Assembly (NCBI GenBank): GCA_940671915.1
Contig: CALNVZ010002974.1
Location: 14,175,355 to 14,239,354, forward strand
Direction: 5' to 3'
DNA length: 64,000 nucleotides
Source of the DNA: Paracentrotus lividus
Taxonomy: Eukaryota > Echinodermata > Echinoidea > Camarodonta > Echinidae
This document shows, one piece after another, positions 11,605-24,430 of the stretch. The position numbers and the translations under genes were made by a program. The notes under the pieces were generated by a model. It did no database searches, was not told the origin of the DNA, and was given only the letters and a program-made list of their open reading frames with translations. Within the stretch, counting starts at the first letter, position 1; each line of letters begins with the position of its first letter.

Positions 11605-11612
11605 CTTATATA
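11605..11612 (-). promoter_or_regulatory. TATA box (TATATAAG) of a candidate promoter
   Basis: The minus strand reads GGTATATAAGACACAAG. TCAGAC and CATCATT, about 23-30 bases downstream, could serve as initiators. Support comes only from the donor site at the end of the following segment. Confidence 0.3.
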
Positions 11613-11619
11613 CCACTCC

Positions 11620-12630
11620 GCAGTCAAGTCTGTGTATACGCGATGGAGTCCTTGCGTTGTGCCGCCGGTGACTTCACATCTTCATGAGACCAAATAAAGC
11701 TGATTATTTCCGTCCTCGGATTAACGTTGGTTGTGAGTGGTTACGAGTGTACGGGTGTAATTGAAAATAATCGGCTAATCTCTATGTGCTTCATTGATTA
11801 TGAAACATTATTATGGTGGGCAGATTTATTTTCTTCTTTTCTTTCTATAGACATAGAGACGCGAAGAGCGGAAGCTTTTCACTTTACAAATTTATGCAGT
11901 TTTCTTGGATAATTAGATTTGAGAGGGGGGGGGGTAAAGAAGGAAGAGTTTTAGACAGTCATGATATACAGAAGTAGGCTTATTTTCTAACTATTCACGA
12001 CTGTAATTGTATCAATTTTTTCATCCCCACATCATTCTTTAGAAATAATATGTTTCTAGTTTAAAAAAACCTGGGTGCGATATGTGCCATAATACACAAC
12101 CGAATAAGTAATCTGTTAGTGGGAAAATAATAAGTTATAAGGGTGTTAACTGACGGACAATACCTCTAATTTGATCTAGTCTTTTCTAGATTACATCAAA
12201 GACCGTAACTGTAAGATGTCATTGTTGTTAAAAAGGAAATCTTTCAAAATAATACTTCATCTCAGTCCAATTTGAGATCCGAAATTGGTCCCAGTGGATT
12301 CAGGGGGAATTTATTAGCTGCCCAAGGACTATCAAAGTGTTGTCAGTTTAACGTCAATTTGTATCTTGCAGCCCATTCAAAAGAATTAACAGAAACAGAC
12401 ATTTTCACAAGAATAAGAGAAATATATCACAAGTAAAGCAAAGAAAAAAGTAATATATTTATTTTATTTTTTAAACTTTTTCTCAATTCTCAGTTAAAAC
12501 AACAGATCTAAGCAGAATCAAGTACTGCGTGTATTGTGGGAGTGATGACCGATTACTCATCAAAAATTGCGGCGGCCTAAACATTGCCCTTTATGATACG
12601 CAATTTCACAAGTTGCGAAAGCATGGAAGG
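11620..12630. other. AT-rich, no gene seen
   Basis: A G-run lies at 11924-11933. A 61-codon frame at 11727 has no recognisable features. Confidence 0.4.
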
Positions 12631-12637
12631 CCTTTAA

Positions 12638-14036
12638 GGACGTTGCACAGTTTAAACGAAAGTCCATGTCATTTTCCCCAATTTTGCACAGTGTTACTTT
12701 GGCATCTATGTATACCAAAAAAAATGCAAAAAATAATATAGGTTCATGTGCTTGATTTTTTTGCTACGGGACTTTGAAGTTGCCATATTTGAGGATGCAT
12801 TAAAATATGCATATTCAAGAAATTGGCCTCTGTTAGACCTCGCGATTGCAACAAACGAGTTAAAATCGTCCATTACTTTGTCAAAACCGTATCAAACTTT
12901 ATCAAACTTCTCCGATTTGTTACAAAGTCTATACCAAAGATGGGGACATTGTTTTAAACTGGCACATTTGTACTTATTTCGAGCAGCAGCACACTTAATG
13001 CGGCAAAAATAGTGCGTAAAATGGAAAAAAACCATATCTTAGTGGCTTGGAATCTATACAAGAAAATAAAAAAGTATAGTTTAAGGTGCACTTAAAAAAA
13101 AAAAAACCCATGACAGTCTCATCAAATTTTGTCAAGAGGGATTCATCAATAAATGTGTAGAAACTTTAGAAAAGGGGGTCCATGTGCTCGTTTTCGAACT
13201 ATCGGCGCCCCAAATACTCGCAAATCGGCTGTTGAACAGTCACAAAAACGCGCCGAAAACGTCCAAAAAGCGTAAAATCCACTCTAAATTACACTTGATT
13301 CAAAAAAATATGCTCCCAAACTCATATAAAAATCCATGTCATTTTCATAAAAATTTTGCAAAGTTGTAGGGGAATACACTACTCAATGGGGTAGAAACAT
13401 TAAAAAAAAAAGGTCCGGTCTGCACTGTCTCGTTTAAGCTATCGGAGCCCAAATAGTTGCGAATTGTCTTGAAACCACAAAAACGCGCCGAAAACGTCAA
13501 ACAAGTCATGAGAATCCAACCATATTACACCTGATTCGAAATCATGCTCTCGAACATTCCAAAATCCATGTCAATTTCATCAAAATTTGCCAAGTTGTAG
13601 AGGATATAAACTAAAAGAGTGGAACATTAAAAAATGGGGGTCCATGTGCTCGTTCCAAAATATTGGCCTGCAATAGTGTGCGAGTCGCTTGAAAACCACC
13701 GAAACGTGCCAAAAAAATACTAAAAAATGTGAAAACTCTAATCTAATTTTCGACTTATTCAAAATCCTGCTCCCAAACATTTACAATTCATTTCATATCC
13801 ATCGAAATCTCTAGAATAACACGAAAATGCACCAACATAAATGCTTTACATATCTCTGCAAGTAGGTAAATAATGAACAAAAGACATGAATATATAACAT
13901 ATTTATAAAGAACATTTCTTTAACTCTGTGAACGCTGGATCGCCATGAGCGCTGATATTTTTCCTTGTGACGTAGTAAATAATGCGCGCCCAGGATGCGC
14001 GGTCAAGATGCGCAGAAACATAACTGTGCAACGTCC
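12638..14036 (+). mobile_element. TTAA-flanked element family C, full-length copy 1
   Basis: Terminal inverted repeats GGACGTTGCACAGTT and AACTGTGCAACGTCC (with a small insertion) are bounded by TTAA on both sides (12634-12637, 14037-14040). The interior has sub-repeats of about 215 bp that each contain GTCCATGTGCTCGTT, then AACGCGCCGAAAACG, then AAATCCATGTCATTTTC. TTAA targeting is seen in piggyBac-type elements, but no transposase is present, so the class is inferred. Confidence 0.8.
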
Positions 14037-14039
14037 TTA

Positions 14040-14838
14040 AGTGGAATAATAAATATGAACAAAGAGTGAAACTGACCAGAGATAATATTACAAAATAAAA
14101 GATGACCCCCCCCAAAAAAAAAAAACAAAACAAAACAAAAACAAAACAACAACAACAACAATAATAAAAAATGGGATTCCGTCGGGATGGAATCCTATTT
14201 TCTTTGCCCTGTTTCAAGTTGAATAATCATGATAATAACAATTACTATTATTACTGTCATGTTTATTAATTACTATTAGGTTTGTTTTAAATCAAATATT
14301 TTTTAATAGTTATTTATTTATTTATTTTCATTATCATTGCTTTTATCTAGAGTGGGGTATTTTCAATTAATGTGTAGCCCATTTCTAGCTTTCATGAACT
14401 AGGGCTAAACAAGCACGAGTAAATGACAACAGTTCGAGAAGGACGGAATCAGTCATGCGATGCTGATGACTTTTGTTATTGGTTCGTTTTGTTTTCAGAT
14501 TTTGCGCAGTCATAGATTGATTAATGGATATTTTTAATCATATTAAGTACTCAATAATAACCATAGCTTTTGACTTTCCTATAGGAAATAAGAATAAGTG
14601 GGTCATAGATATTCTTTCAAAATTTATTTGTATTTTATGAAGGCCCTAGGTCGTTTTGACGAGGCTCATTGGCATTTTGGATTTGGGAATAAAGGCGGCG
14701 CAAACGGCAAACTGGATAAAGAGGGGCTCAGAGAAGGGACTCAAATTGCATTGAGAATGCATAGCTTTATAGAAATATCTAGCCCAATTTCGTGGTTCTC
14801 CCTTCCCTCGAAAAAAAAAGAAAAATAAAAGAAAACGG

Positions 14839-14874
<36 letters not shown>

Positions 14875-15480
14875 AGAGAGGAGAGAGAGAAGAAACATCC
14901 CAAAGTGCGTATTTTTATTTACAAATGTTGAGTCTTGCCTGGATACGCAAGTGACAGGGGAAAATTTAATTCTTTATTAGAATAACATGCTGTACGGGTA
15001 GATAAAACTAACATCGGGGTAAATTATTCCCTTTAGCCTCAATTACATTTATAATTTGTGTTTTTAGATCACAAAATCTTCAACGGGATCCAAATATGTA
15101 AATAAAAGATTCTTGCTTCATGTTTAGATTAGAAACTATTATTATGCACTGTTGTAAAGAATTCGAACGAAGCTGTTTAAATGAAGCTCTAAATCAAACA
15201 GATGCCATCAAGTTTACCAACAATCTTTTCAACAATAGATGAAAAAAATTCCATCAGATTTGTAGATTTTAGACTTTTAAAAAAAATAGAAATGCCATAT
15301 TTAGCGTTTTTTCGCATGGATCAAATTATCACAAAACTATTTGTATTCCTATAAGGGCTAAATATGATCTTTAAATGTATCAACATTTCCATAATGGCGT
15401 TGATCTGCTTGGAAGAAAATCTACATGTATTATTCAAGGGAAGAATACAACTTTATTTATCCCCGTTTGGAACACTCCCA
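14040..15480. other. AT-rich sequence with A and AG runs, no gene seen
   Basis: A roughly 32-base A run and an AG repeat lie at 14839-14890. Open frames across it encode poly-Lys or poly-Phe and are artefacts. Confidence 0.5.
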
Positions 15481-15483
15481 CTA

Positions 15484-15720
15484 AATGCTACAGTCACACA
15501 GACACTACGTATTAGTTAGTCCCGTTGCGTCCAAAAATTATTTTCTTTTCTGCGGATCCCCACGGATGCCTTCCCGTCATAGTCAGAAGTGGAAATAGTG
15601 ATTATTTTGTTCATCCAACAAAACAAAGAAATACATAAGAAGTGATAGAATAGAAGATGAAATAAGATTGAAACCACAAAAACGTAACTATACGTTAGTG
15701 CCTGCGTGACTGCAGCATTA
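15484..15720. mobile_element. MITE family L, copy 1 (about 238 bp)
   Basis: The ends AATGCTACAGTCACACAGAC and GCGTGACTGCAGCATT are inverted. The interior matches 42232-42470 in opposite orientation, sharing CCCACGGATGCC and GAAATACATAAGAA parts. Confidence 0.75.
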
Positions 15721-15739
15721 CAACGTAGTTCTAGATATA

Positions 15740-16205
15740 CAGTCTGTGTCCAAAAAAAATGGTACAGTCGGGGAAAAAATTATTTAGGTGTGAAATCTTT
15801 TCATATAATATGTGTTTGTGGTATCAAATTAAAGCCAATAGATTTTCTTGCTGATGCGCTTTGTTCTGTTTAATTTGCTTTCGTAAAACAAAAGTTATGC
15901 TAAGTTTTGTGCGACAAGAAACAAATCGAAATTACGCACGTCTATTGTTCTGGAGCGCCGAATTCACGGTCATTATGCGAAATCATACACAAAGGCATGG
16001 GACGACGTGCGAAAAATGGATTTTTCTTGATTATAGAAAATTAGTCATATCTCAAAAAATACTGCACCAAATGTGATGAAAAAAATTGCAGAAGAAAGTC
16101 TGATTTTCCTGCTTTATTACAATACCAAACAATACTAGGCTGTTATTAATCTTCATACTATAAAAAAATGTTTTCCAACTGTACCATTTTATTTGACACA
16201 GACTG
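15740..16205. mobile_element. TA-flanked MITE family B, copy 1
   Basis: The left end CAGTCTGTGTCCAAAAAAAA and the right end TTTTATTTGACACAGACTG are inverted, with TA on each side (15738 and 16206). The interior has a frame without known domains. The Tc1-like element at 16208 is inserted exactly at its right-hand TA. Confidence 0.75.
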
Positions 16206-16207
16206 TA

Positions 16208-17205
16208 CAGTGGTGGCCAAAATTATTAGAACACCTGAACCTACACAAAGTCTATGGGATTATCAATGCCCTAGTTCATTTGTCGAAATCAGATTAAAGA
16301 TATCTTTTGTGTGCCATGAGCTTTCATGACTTTTTAGCATAGGGTCTTACGTATATGATGATACTAAATTTATATAGTTTCGACCATCTGGTAATGCGCA
16401 GCATTGAAAATAGTTGCACTGTGCGCTTTTGGTTTCCCCATAGACTTGTGTATTAAACATGTAGTCAAAATGCAAAAAAAGTAAAAGGCCAATTAGCTAT
16501 GCCGATTGCTCAAAAGGTATTCGAGGTAGAAGTATGAAACTTAGCAGGCTTATTTATTCTAATATACCTCAAATGCATTCTAAGTTTCCGAAAATTTGAT
16601 CAAATGGGGAGGGTAGATTCGCCCCCACCCTTGGTGGTGAGATGACTAAAATAACCATGCCCATTGAAGGTTAAGACTATTTGTTAAATTTAATGAAGAC
16701 ACTCATTGTAAATGTATATTTTTTATAAGGAAATTTCATGAGCAATTCAAATATGTTGAAATATTAAGGGCCATTGGAAGAATGGACTCAAATAGGGGCA
16801 CTGAATTAAAAATGTGGGGCCCTTCAAAAATAATTTTAAAATCCCCACATAAGATGTATCGACTTCACCCTGTGTTGTTATGATTGCCATTTTTGACATC
16901 CTCAGGACATTTCCTTTCAGAATATATATACTTTTGTAGGGAGAGGCTTAAAATGTTTAACGTTATGACACTTTGATCCTGAAAGGGGCAAGATTTTAAA
17001 AATTTTAAATTGGTGGTGTAACAAAGAAAAAAGGCGACTTGGGGGCGAGTTCCTAACGTATGGCTTGGTTATTTAGTTTTTAAAGCATAATGACGATATT
17101 CGGAGACATTCCAACCATTTTATAGGTATTTAAATGGTCAACTGAATGAAAATTATTAAAATCATTTAAATATGCTTGGTGTTCTAATAATTTTGACCAC
17201 CACTG
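16208..17205. mobile_element. Tc1/mariner-like non-autonomous element, copy 2 (998 bp)
   Basis: The termini are the same as in copy 1, with one mismatch at the right (TTTGACCACCACTG), and TA flanks both ends. It lines up with 9321-10307 throughout, differing by scattered substitutions and small indels. No transposase. Confidence 0.88.
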
Positions 17206-17209
17206 TATA

Positions 17210-18345
17210 TATAAATAATGTAGTATGCTCCACCTTTACATTGTTTTAGTCGATGAAACATATTCATTTCCTGCATAAAAAAACAATACCACGTAACGTC
17301 TCTCTTTGATGTCGTTACGATTTTTCTGTATTCAAAATTATTTTCTATGTTAATTAGTTCCTTACAAAAGTTCTTATCACATCCGAACTTTTCCCGGCTG
17401 ACATCGGCGTATACCATATGTCCTTCACGTCTGAGTTGTGAAAATAATAACATTCGGGTGGGCGGAGACTTTAAGTGACGTACCGCAGAAATCAAATTGA
17501 CTCTTTGCTTATACCGTGGAGTGTTTGTTTAGTACAGGGCCTAAAATCTTCTTACGTACATACATATTGATCATTGCTATTACAGTATTTTTTCCAGTCA
17601 TTTTAAGTTTTTTTTTTCTTCACGGAGCTTCAGGTTCTTACATTAACAAAACCATAGATTTGGTGCCCCACCTGCACAACAGTCGAGTGAGCTGGTTGCC
17701 TGGCAGAAGTTCCGGTGGTGGTGGGTTAGGGATGTTGCCAAGATTGTCTTATTCTTTATTCTCTTTTTACATCCATTATTCTCCAGACTTGCTCAGTCGA
17801 CCAGATATCTTTTACACAATTCGCACGTCATGTTTTATCCTACCCAGACTGCATCATATTTATTCTGATCCAAAGCATTTTTTTCCAAATCATTTATTAA
17901 TATGGTCATTGTATAAGAAAAATTATTTCTTAAGTTTTTAATTGTTGTATTAAAACAAAATTTAAAAAAAGGTCCAAACATATAGCTGAATAATCGCGAT
18001 GAAAATGTATTTACGATGCGATGATGTATGAAAATAATCTAAGATATAAAGAGGCATAGTATTTATTTTTTATACTTCTAAAATTAATAGAGTATTCAAA
18101 AGATGTACGATGCGAATCGTAATCAGGAAATTGACATGCATTAATGTTAAAACTATAATAGGTATTTAATTTGAAATGTATGGATTTCGCTTTTACGATT
18201 GGAGATCAAAGATTTTGCAACAATGCACAGGTTTTTGTGGGTTCATGTTGTCCCGATTGGCGCTTGGAAATGATTTATTTATTTTTGAGTGGCTCTGTGA
18301 TTCTAGGGCAAAATAAGAGCCGTTTAAAATACTTCATACCGACTA
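17210..18345. other. No gene recognised
   Basis: The longest frame is 141 codons (+, 17516-17941). It starts with a hydrophobic stretch (TYILIIAITVFFPVILSF) but then becomes unstructured, with no domain, splice or homology cue. I treat it as chance. Confidence 0.4.
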
Positions 18346-18349
18346 TATT

Positions 18350-18690
18350 TTAAAAAATTGTACCAGCGGGGAACGATAATTTAGGTATATAAACATTTTC
18401 TCAAATTATATATGTTTGTGATACCAAATTCAAAGCCATAAGATATTTCTTGATAATACAATTTATTTCGTATAAATTGCTTTTGTAAAATAAAAGAAAT
18501 CCTGAATTTTGTACGATGAGGAGCGAATAGAATTTTCACAAATTCTTTGTTTGAAGCACTAAGTTTTGCCTATATTATGTGCGAAACAAAGCAATAGACA
18601 AGGCTGCATTAAATGAATCTTTGTTGTTATACTAATTATATTTCAAGATGTACAGCACCAAATGAGATGAAAGAAAATTTCCGTTGAAAT
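18350..18690. mobile_element. MITE family B copy (diverged)
   Basis: The segment shares TTGTACCAG, ATATATGTTTGTGATACC and AAATGAGATGAAA-type parts with 15740-16205 in the same order. The termini are eroded. Confidence 0.5.
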
Positions 18691-19860
18691 CGGCGTCATC
18701 GTTCTATGAAGTATTTTTTCACTCTGCGCATGTCTTTATGTCGACATTGTAAACATTAACACATGTGCAGGCGTAAAAATTACGTCATAGCACGGTAACG
18801 CTGATGCCAACGTGCAAATCGAAAGGTGCCTATTGCTTGAATGGACCACTGTAGAGATGAGTTCACACTGAATTAACATCCTCACAGTGTGAAGATTCGA
18901 TTTACAGTATTAAAATGCTCAAATTCATAGTTTCATGTTGATTTCACTTGTGTTTACAGTGTGTTTCACACTGAGTGGTAGTTTCTCTCCTATATGGCAT
19001 GGTATGGGCAATAAAAGACGACAAAATAAAATTGACAGGTCCTTGTCAATTGGCTTTGGGTTATCTTTGAGATCTAATATGCTTGTGTAGAGTAGAACAG
19101 AGGTTACGTTTACCCCACTAAACCAATTCAGGTGTCTAATATAAAGGAAGTGGCATACAAATTTCCACATGGTTTTAGCTTCTACATAATCTTGACCCGC
19201 CACTATTGGCTACGTTATAGACCTGTTCGTGCTCCTGAATTCATATCCTTTTGAGGAGCATGTCAAATTGAAATATTCTTTCCCAAATGGACTTGACATC
19301 TAGATTGCAATCATCCAATCAAAATGGAAGGAACGCATTCATCTCGAGGAGTGACAGAAACATATAAGAAGACTTTCAGTTTTTGCCTTTTCGTGTTTAA
19401 TTTAAGACGGGGACGTCGTACACAGATCCGATGCTACATTTAGAAGAAGTCCAATATTCTGTAAACATTATTCTCCAGCCTCTGTCTCTTTAGTAATGAA
19501 TCCCTGCGCTCCACGAAATTGTAAAGCTTCAAAAATGAAGATGGAACTAAAATGTGTTTCATTCTCAAAATAAATTTGACGAAACATCGATGTATCTGAT
19601 ACGAGTACAGTTTACACGAGTACCGTGCACTCCAGCGATGACAAAGGTAATTTACCTCATGAAATACTCTTTAAGGACGAGGTATCAAAATGCCCCTTTT
19701 CAGTGTATATTGGGGCGTACACCATTTAGAGTCAATATTTTGCCATTACAGATGTATGGTGATAATTGATCCGGAATGACGTATGGCTAAGATGGGCTCA
19801 TTTTGACCCATAATTTTTAAGAGTGTAACTTTAAAACGAAATGCCCGTGAAACGTTTTGA
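18690..19860. other. AT-rich; CACAGTGTG-rich patch at 18850-18980
   Basis: The patch has TCACACTG, CACAGTGTGAAG and TACAGTGTGTTTCACACTG, resembling the MITE at 3993. No gene seen. Confidence 0.4.
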
Positions 19861-19869
19861 ATTCGTTTA

Positions 19870-20340
<471 letters not shown>

Positions 20341-20344
20341 GATA

Positions 20345-22695
20345 GGGACACTTCATTTCAACGTTTTAAGATGTATTTCGTTCAAACGATGTACAATTTA
20401 TCACGCGACATCTTATATGAATTGAGCATAAACAAAATCAACTCTCACTAAAGGATTTTTAGAACCTCAATCGAAAGGTCGCGAATTTAAAACTGCTTTG
20501 AAAACTGTTACCTAATGGAAGAGACACATACATCATATTCATGTTATATCATGATAAATTAGGTTCTAAGTATTTTTTTTATTTTTTTACTACTACACTA
20601 CGGTTAATATCTATCTTTTTTTAGTCGTGAACTATCAACTGATGCGCATTATAACTCATATCGTGTCAAGGTTGTAATAGTTTAAAAAAAAAAAATTGTT
20701 TTTATCGCGCGCTTTATTTATATGAGATTTTACAACCTCATTTTCTCTGACTCAATTCGTTGACTAGTATATAACAGTGTAACGATTGGTACAAATCAGC
20801 AACATTTATTTACGCTAACAAAATTGTCATGTTAATACGTCGATGTTTGGTAGACTCTTCATGTGTTTTTATTATACCAGAATTGAAAAGAAATAAAAAA
20901 AAATACTTCAAAAAGTGATTATAGACCGTCTTCCCCGATACATCAGAATTTGTAATTTGTATAATTATTTATATCGTACACGAGCTTTTTGAAATTCTGA
21001 TTTTGACTTATTGGTACTCGTATCTTTCATTTCTTTTTACATACAGGATCGTACATTTTAATACGATACTCAAAATCCGGTTACTATGGTGACTTTTCGA
21101 CTGTACCAAAAGCTTTTTAAAAGGATTTTCTGATTTCTTTTGTTATATACTTTACGGTAGATCGAAGTCGGCTGTATGTTTGACTTTAATGCAAATTATT
21201 GAGCATGGAATTTTTTTTTTGGGTGCTTTTCCTTTCTCCGAATGCAAAATCATTCTACATCGTTTAATGAATGCAACGATAGACTGATATTAAATATTGT
21301 TTAAGTTAGATATGCATAATGTCGCTGTCAGTCGTAGACGATTCACAAAAGGTATTAGTACCATTAGTTCAGAAAGCTATTAGTACCATTTTTATCTGTT
21401 ATCTGGCTGTCTCACTAAAAAAAAACAACTTTGTTTAACCCTATTTCCTAACCTCTTTAGCCTAACCCTATTCCTACTTGAAAGTGCAACCTCATCCTTT
21501 CACGTAACCCCAAACTAGTAAATAAACCCCAAAAAGACGAAATAATTTGAAAGCCAAATCAAAAGTTGAACCCGCGGTTTTCTGGTAGTCACGCGTTAGT
21601 AATACGCATTACTCCAGCGCTACTGCCGATGTCAGCAATGAAGTTTTAAATGTGATTGCGGCATAATGTAAAAACATATATATAACGCATTGTCATTACT
21701 TTTATTAGACCTCAATTATGTTTCTTTTGAGTATTACTTGTTTACAACCATTCTCATTTAGAACCTTTAGTAAAATACCATTTTGACAATGTGATATATT
21801 TTTCTTTGAAGGCAAAGTATTTTTCACATTGGTTGCATTATTACATACTCTATAAATTTACACCTTTTTCATTTACTTTGTGTGAATACAGGGCACTATG
21901 GAAGAGTACGTCCAAAACGGACTTGAGATTAGACTACACCGATTGAAATAAAACTAAAATAAATTAATTGATTAATTAATCTTTCTTTTGATATTAGCCC
22001 AATAAAAGGGGAAATAGTTGAAAGATTTCATGGTGAAATATTAATATTTTCGAGCTAAAAACATAATGAAATTTATTTTCGTAACGCGACCCGATCAAAT
22101 TATGTAAAAGTACTGCATGAGGTTAAGCTGTGGTAAGGAAGCCGATAAAATTTACGGAGGAACATTTGAATAATTGAGTTTGTTTTCTTCCGATTTATAT
22201 TTCACGGTCAATTGATTTAATTCTACTGACGTAAGCTAACATTAATGAGTCTTGACTTTCTCTCGTTTGCTTTGGCGCATATCAAGTAAAGTAAAAAGAT
22301 GTTCAGCAAATGAGCATTTGTATTCTTATCCAGTATATAGGCCGATATTAATCGATATTTTGTATCATGTGATACACATTTTGTTTACATTACGACTGAA
22401 CTGAATCTGCTCGAAAGAGACGATAAGAAGAATGTTATACTCTACTGGAGCACTGATAAAATAAAAATAACATTCATACTTAAAATGTAGGATAATTGTT
22501 TAATTGTTTTTTTTTTAATAAAGAAAATTCGCAATTCTGGGCAGTTACTACGTTCAGTGCCCAGAGTTGATTAAAATTGGGTAAATTTTTAACAATGTGT
22601 AGTGGACACCATTTTGTTTGGTGTTGGTTAAAAGTTGGGTAATTTGGGCCAAACTATTTAAAAAGTGTTATATGTACAAATGACTGGTGTTCAAA
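20345..22695. other. AT-rich, no gene seen
   Basis: A short direct repeat, AGTACCATT, occurs twice at 21357-21390, and a GGGTAA-rich patch lies at 22575-22650. No open frame has coding character. Confidence 0.5.
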
Positions 22696-22698
22696 TTG

Positions 22699-22745
22699 AA
22701 AACAAACAAACAAACAAACAAACAAACAAACAAACAAACAAACAA
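22699..22745. repeat. (AAAC)n microsatellite
   Basis: About eleven AAAC units. Confidence 0.9.
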
Positions 22746-23254
22746 GCAAGAAAACAATTACTTATAAAGTATAGACCTGCAGAATTAGTTTTGAATATGC
22801 TCAGCTACCCAGGAGTTAAATGAATTAAACGCGGACACCGTGGAAAGATTCAAATCTTCTCTGAAGACATATTTTGTTTAATTGTTAGCCATGGCTTTGA
22901 TCAATATCTAGCTGCTTTGTCTCTTTGTCTCATTCCTCTTATAAAATCACATTGATAATTTTTTTAAAGGTAATATGCGCTATACAAGAATTGCTGCTGT
23001 TATCATTATAATAAATTGGATAAACGCATTGACGATTTAAGGACTGGATCAGATGTTGAATATTCTACCTGTGATCTATTCTGATCCGTAATATGCAGGA
23101 CCATAATCTCTAAAATCGATATTTCTAGATAAGGGTATATTATAATTTTATCATAATTAGGATTTCATTGTTTAATTACACCTGATTATTATCACGTTAA
23201 TCCACACCCACACACACACACACACTCACACACACACACACACACGCGCGCGCA

Positions 23255-23300
<46 letters not shown>

Positions 23301-24160
23301 AAACACACACACACATAAACGCAAGCACGACTCTGTATTCAAAGACAAAAAAACAAGACTTTGCTTTCAACTTTTTCAAACTTGACCAAATCTGATAGAT
23401 CCGATACGTCAGACATTGAAATTGGTTTGGTGTTTATCATTAACCGGATTATCTAACCTCGTGTGTTCTCTCATCTTATCCAAATGGGCGTACAGAGGAA
23501 CAGGTGTAATCCACTAATTACACAATTTAGGGATGAAAAATCACAGGGTGGAGTAGACCCTTGGAAGAAATCCATCTTGTTTAATTGAAGAAGTTGAGTG
23601 GGTTATGAAGCGATTATAGGTTACTCTTTAACCAGCTCCTAATTAGGGGTGTAGGAATGAAAGACAAGTCCGTCGCGCTGGATGCGGATGCGGATTGGAT
23701 GGGAGTAGAGCAGGAGTGAGACTGGAAGGAGAAAGAAGAGGGAAAGGAGGAAGATGTGATACAGAGTTAAGCATCGATGGAATGGAGGGAATAGAGAATT
23801 AGGATTGTGTAAGACAGAGAAGATTTTAGATGTATTAGATAAGAAAAGACATCTTCAAAGGTGAGCCCAAATTCCTGGGAACCTCGTCTCTTTTTTTTTT
23901 AATAGGATGCAAATCTTTATTCTAATTTAAGTGAAATAGATTGATACAGCTGCGTTTAATATTCATTGACTAATTAATGATCACTACAATACACAATATT
24001 GAAGCGCAACGATGCATTTACTTGCGTATCGTACTCATATTAAATGTTCACCTTCACCTAATCGCTAATAAATAGGATTCAACAAACCGGTGATGATACT
24101 GAAGGGCTATGTTTGAATCATAAAGTGGTAAAGCAAAGTTGAAATATGTTAAATAATATA
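22746..24160. other. No gene recognised (apart from the CA repeat)
   Basis: AT-rich sequence with a GA-rich patch at 23700-23830. Nothing coding. Confidence 0.4.
23203..23314. repeat. (CA)n microsatellite
   Basis: CA/CACG repeats with a few interruptions. Confidence 0.9.
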
Positions 24161-24164
24161 CAAA

Positions 24165-24430
24165 ATATATAATATTATTGCAGTGCACATATAGAACAAA
24201 AGGCTACAAATTTTATTGCCCGAAACGGAAATTCTTTTCGCCCAATTGGTGGGTCCGGTAGCTATTGCGCAGCGCCAGCTTGACGTTGCCCTATCCCTTT
24301 CTTGTTGAACGCCAAACAGGGTATAGTAGCAGCGACTCCCATCTTTCAACGTCTTTTGGTATGACGCGGCCGGGGTTTGAAGCCATGACCTCCCGATAAT
24401 GAGGCGGACGCTCTATCCACTGTAGTAATA
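24165..24430 (-). repeat. tRNA-derived SINE
   Basis: On the minus strand the head reads CAGTGGATAGAGCGTCCGCC, then TATCGGGAGGTCATGG and TTCAAACCCC. These are tRNA-like D-arm/A-box and T-arm/B-box sequences. It is followed by a GGCCGCGTCAT junction and a roughly 170-base body rich in unique sequence (ACGTTGAAAGATGGGAG, GGACCCACCAATTGGG). The acceptor stem does not pair, so this is not a functional tRNA. Pol III promoter boxes plus a body are the SINE layout. Confidence 0.65.

Noticed and set aside
17516-17941. 141-codon plus-strand open frame as a gene
   Set aside because: Only the first part is hydrophobic, with no domain, splice context or conserved motif. The length is possible by chance in this sequence.
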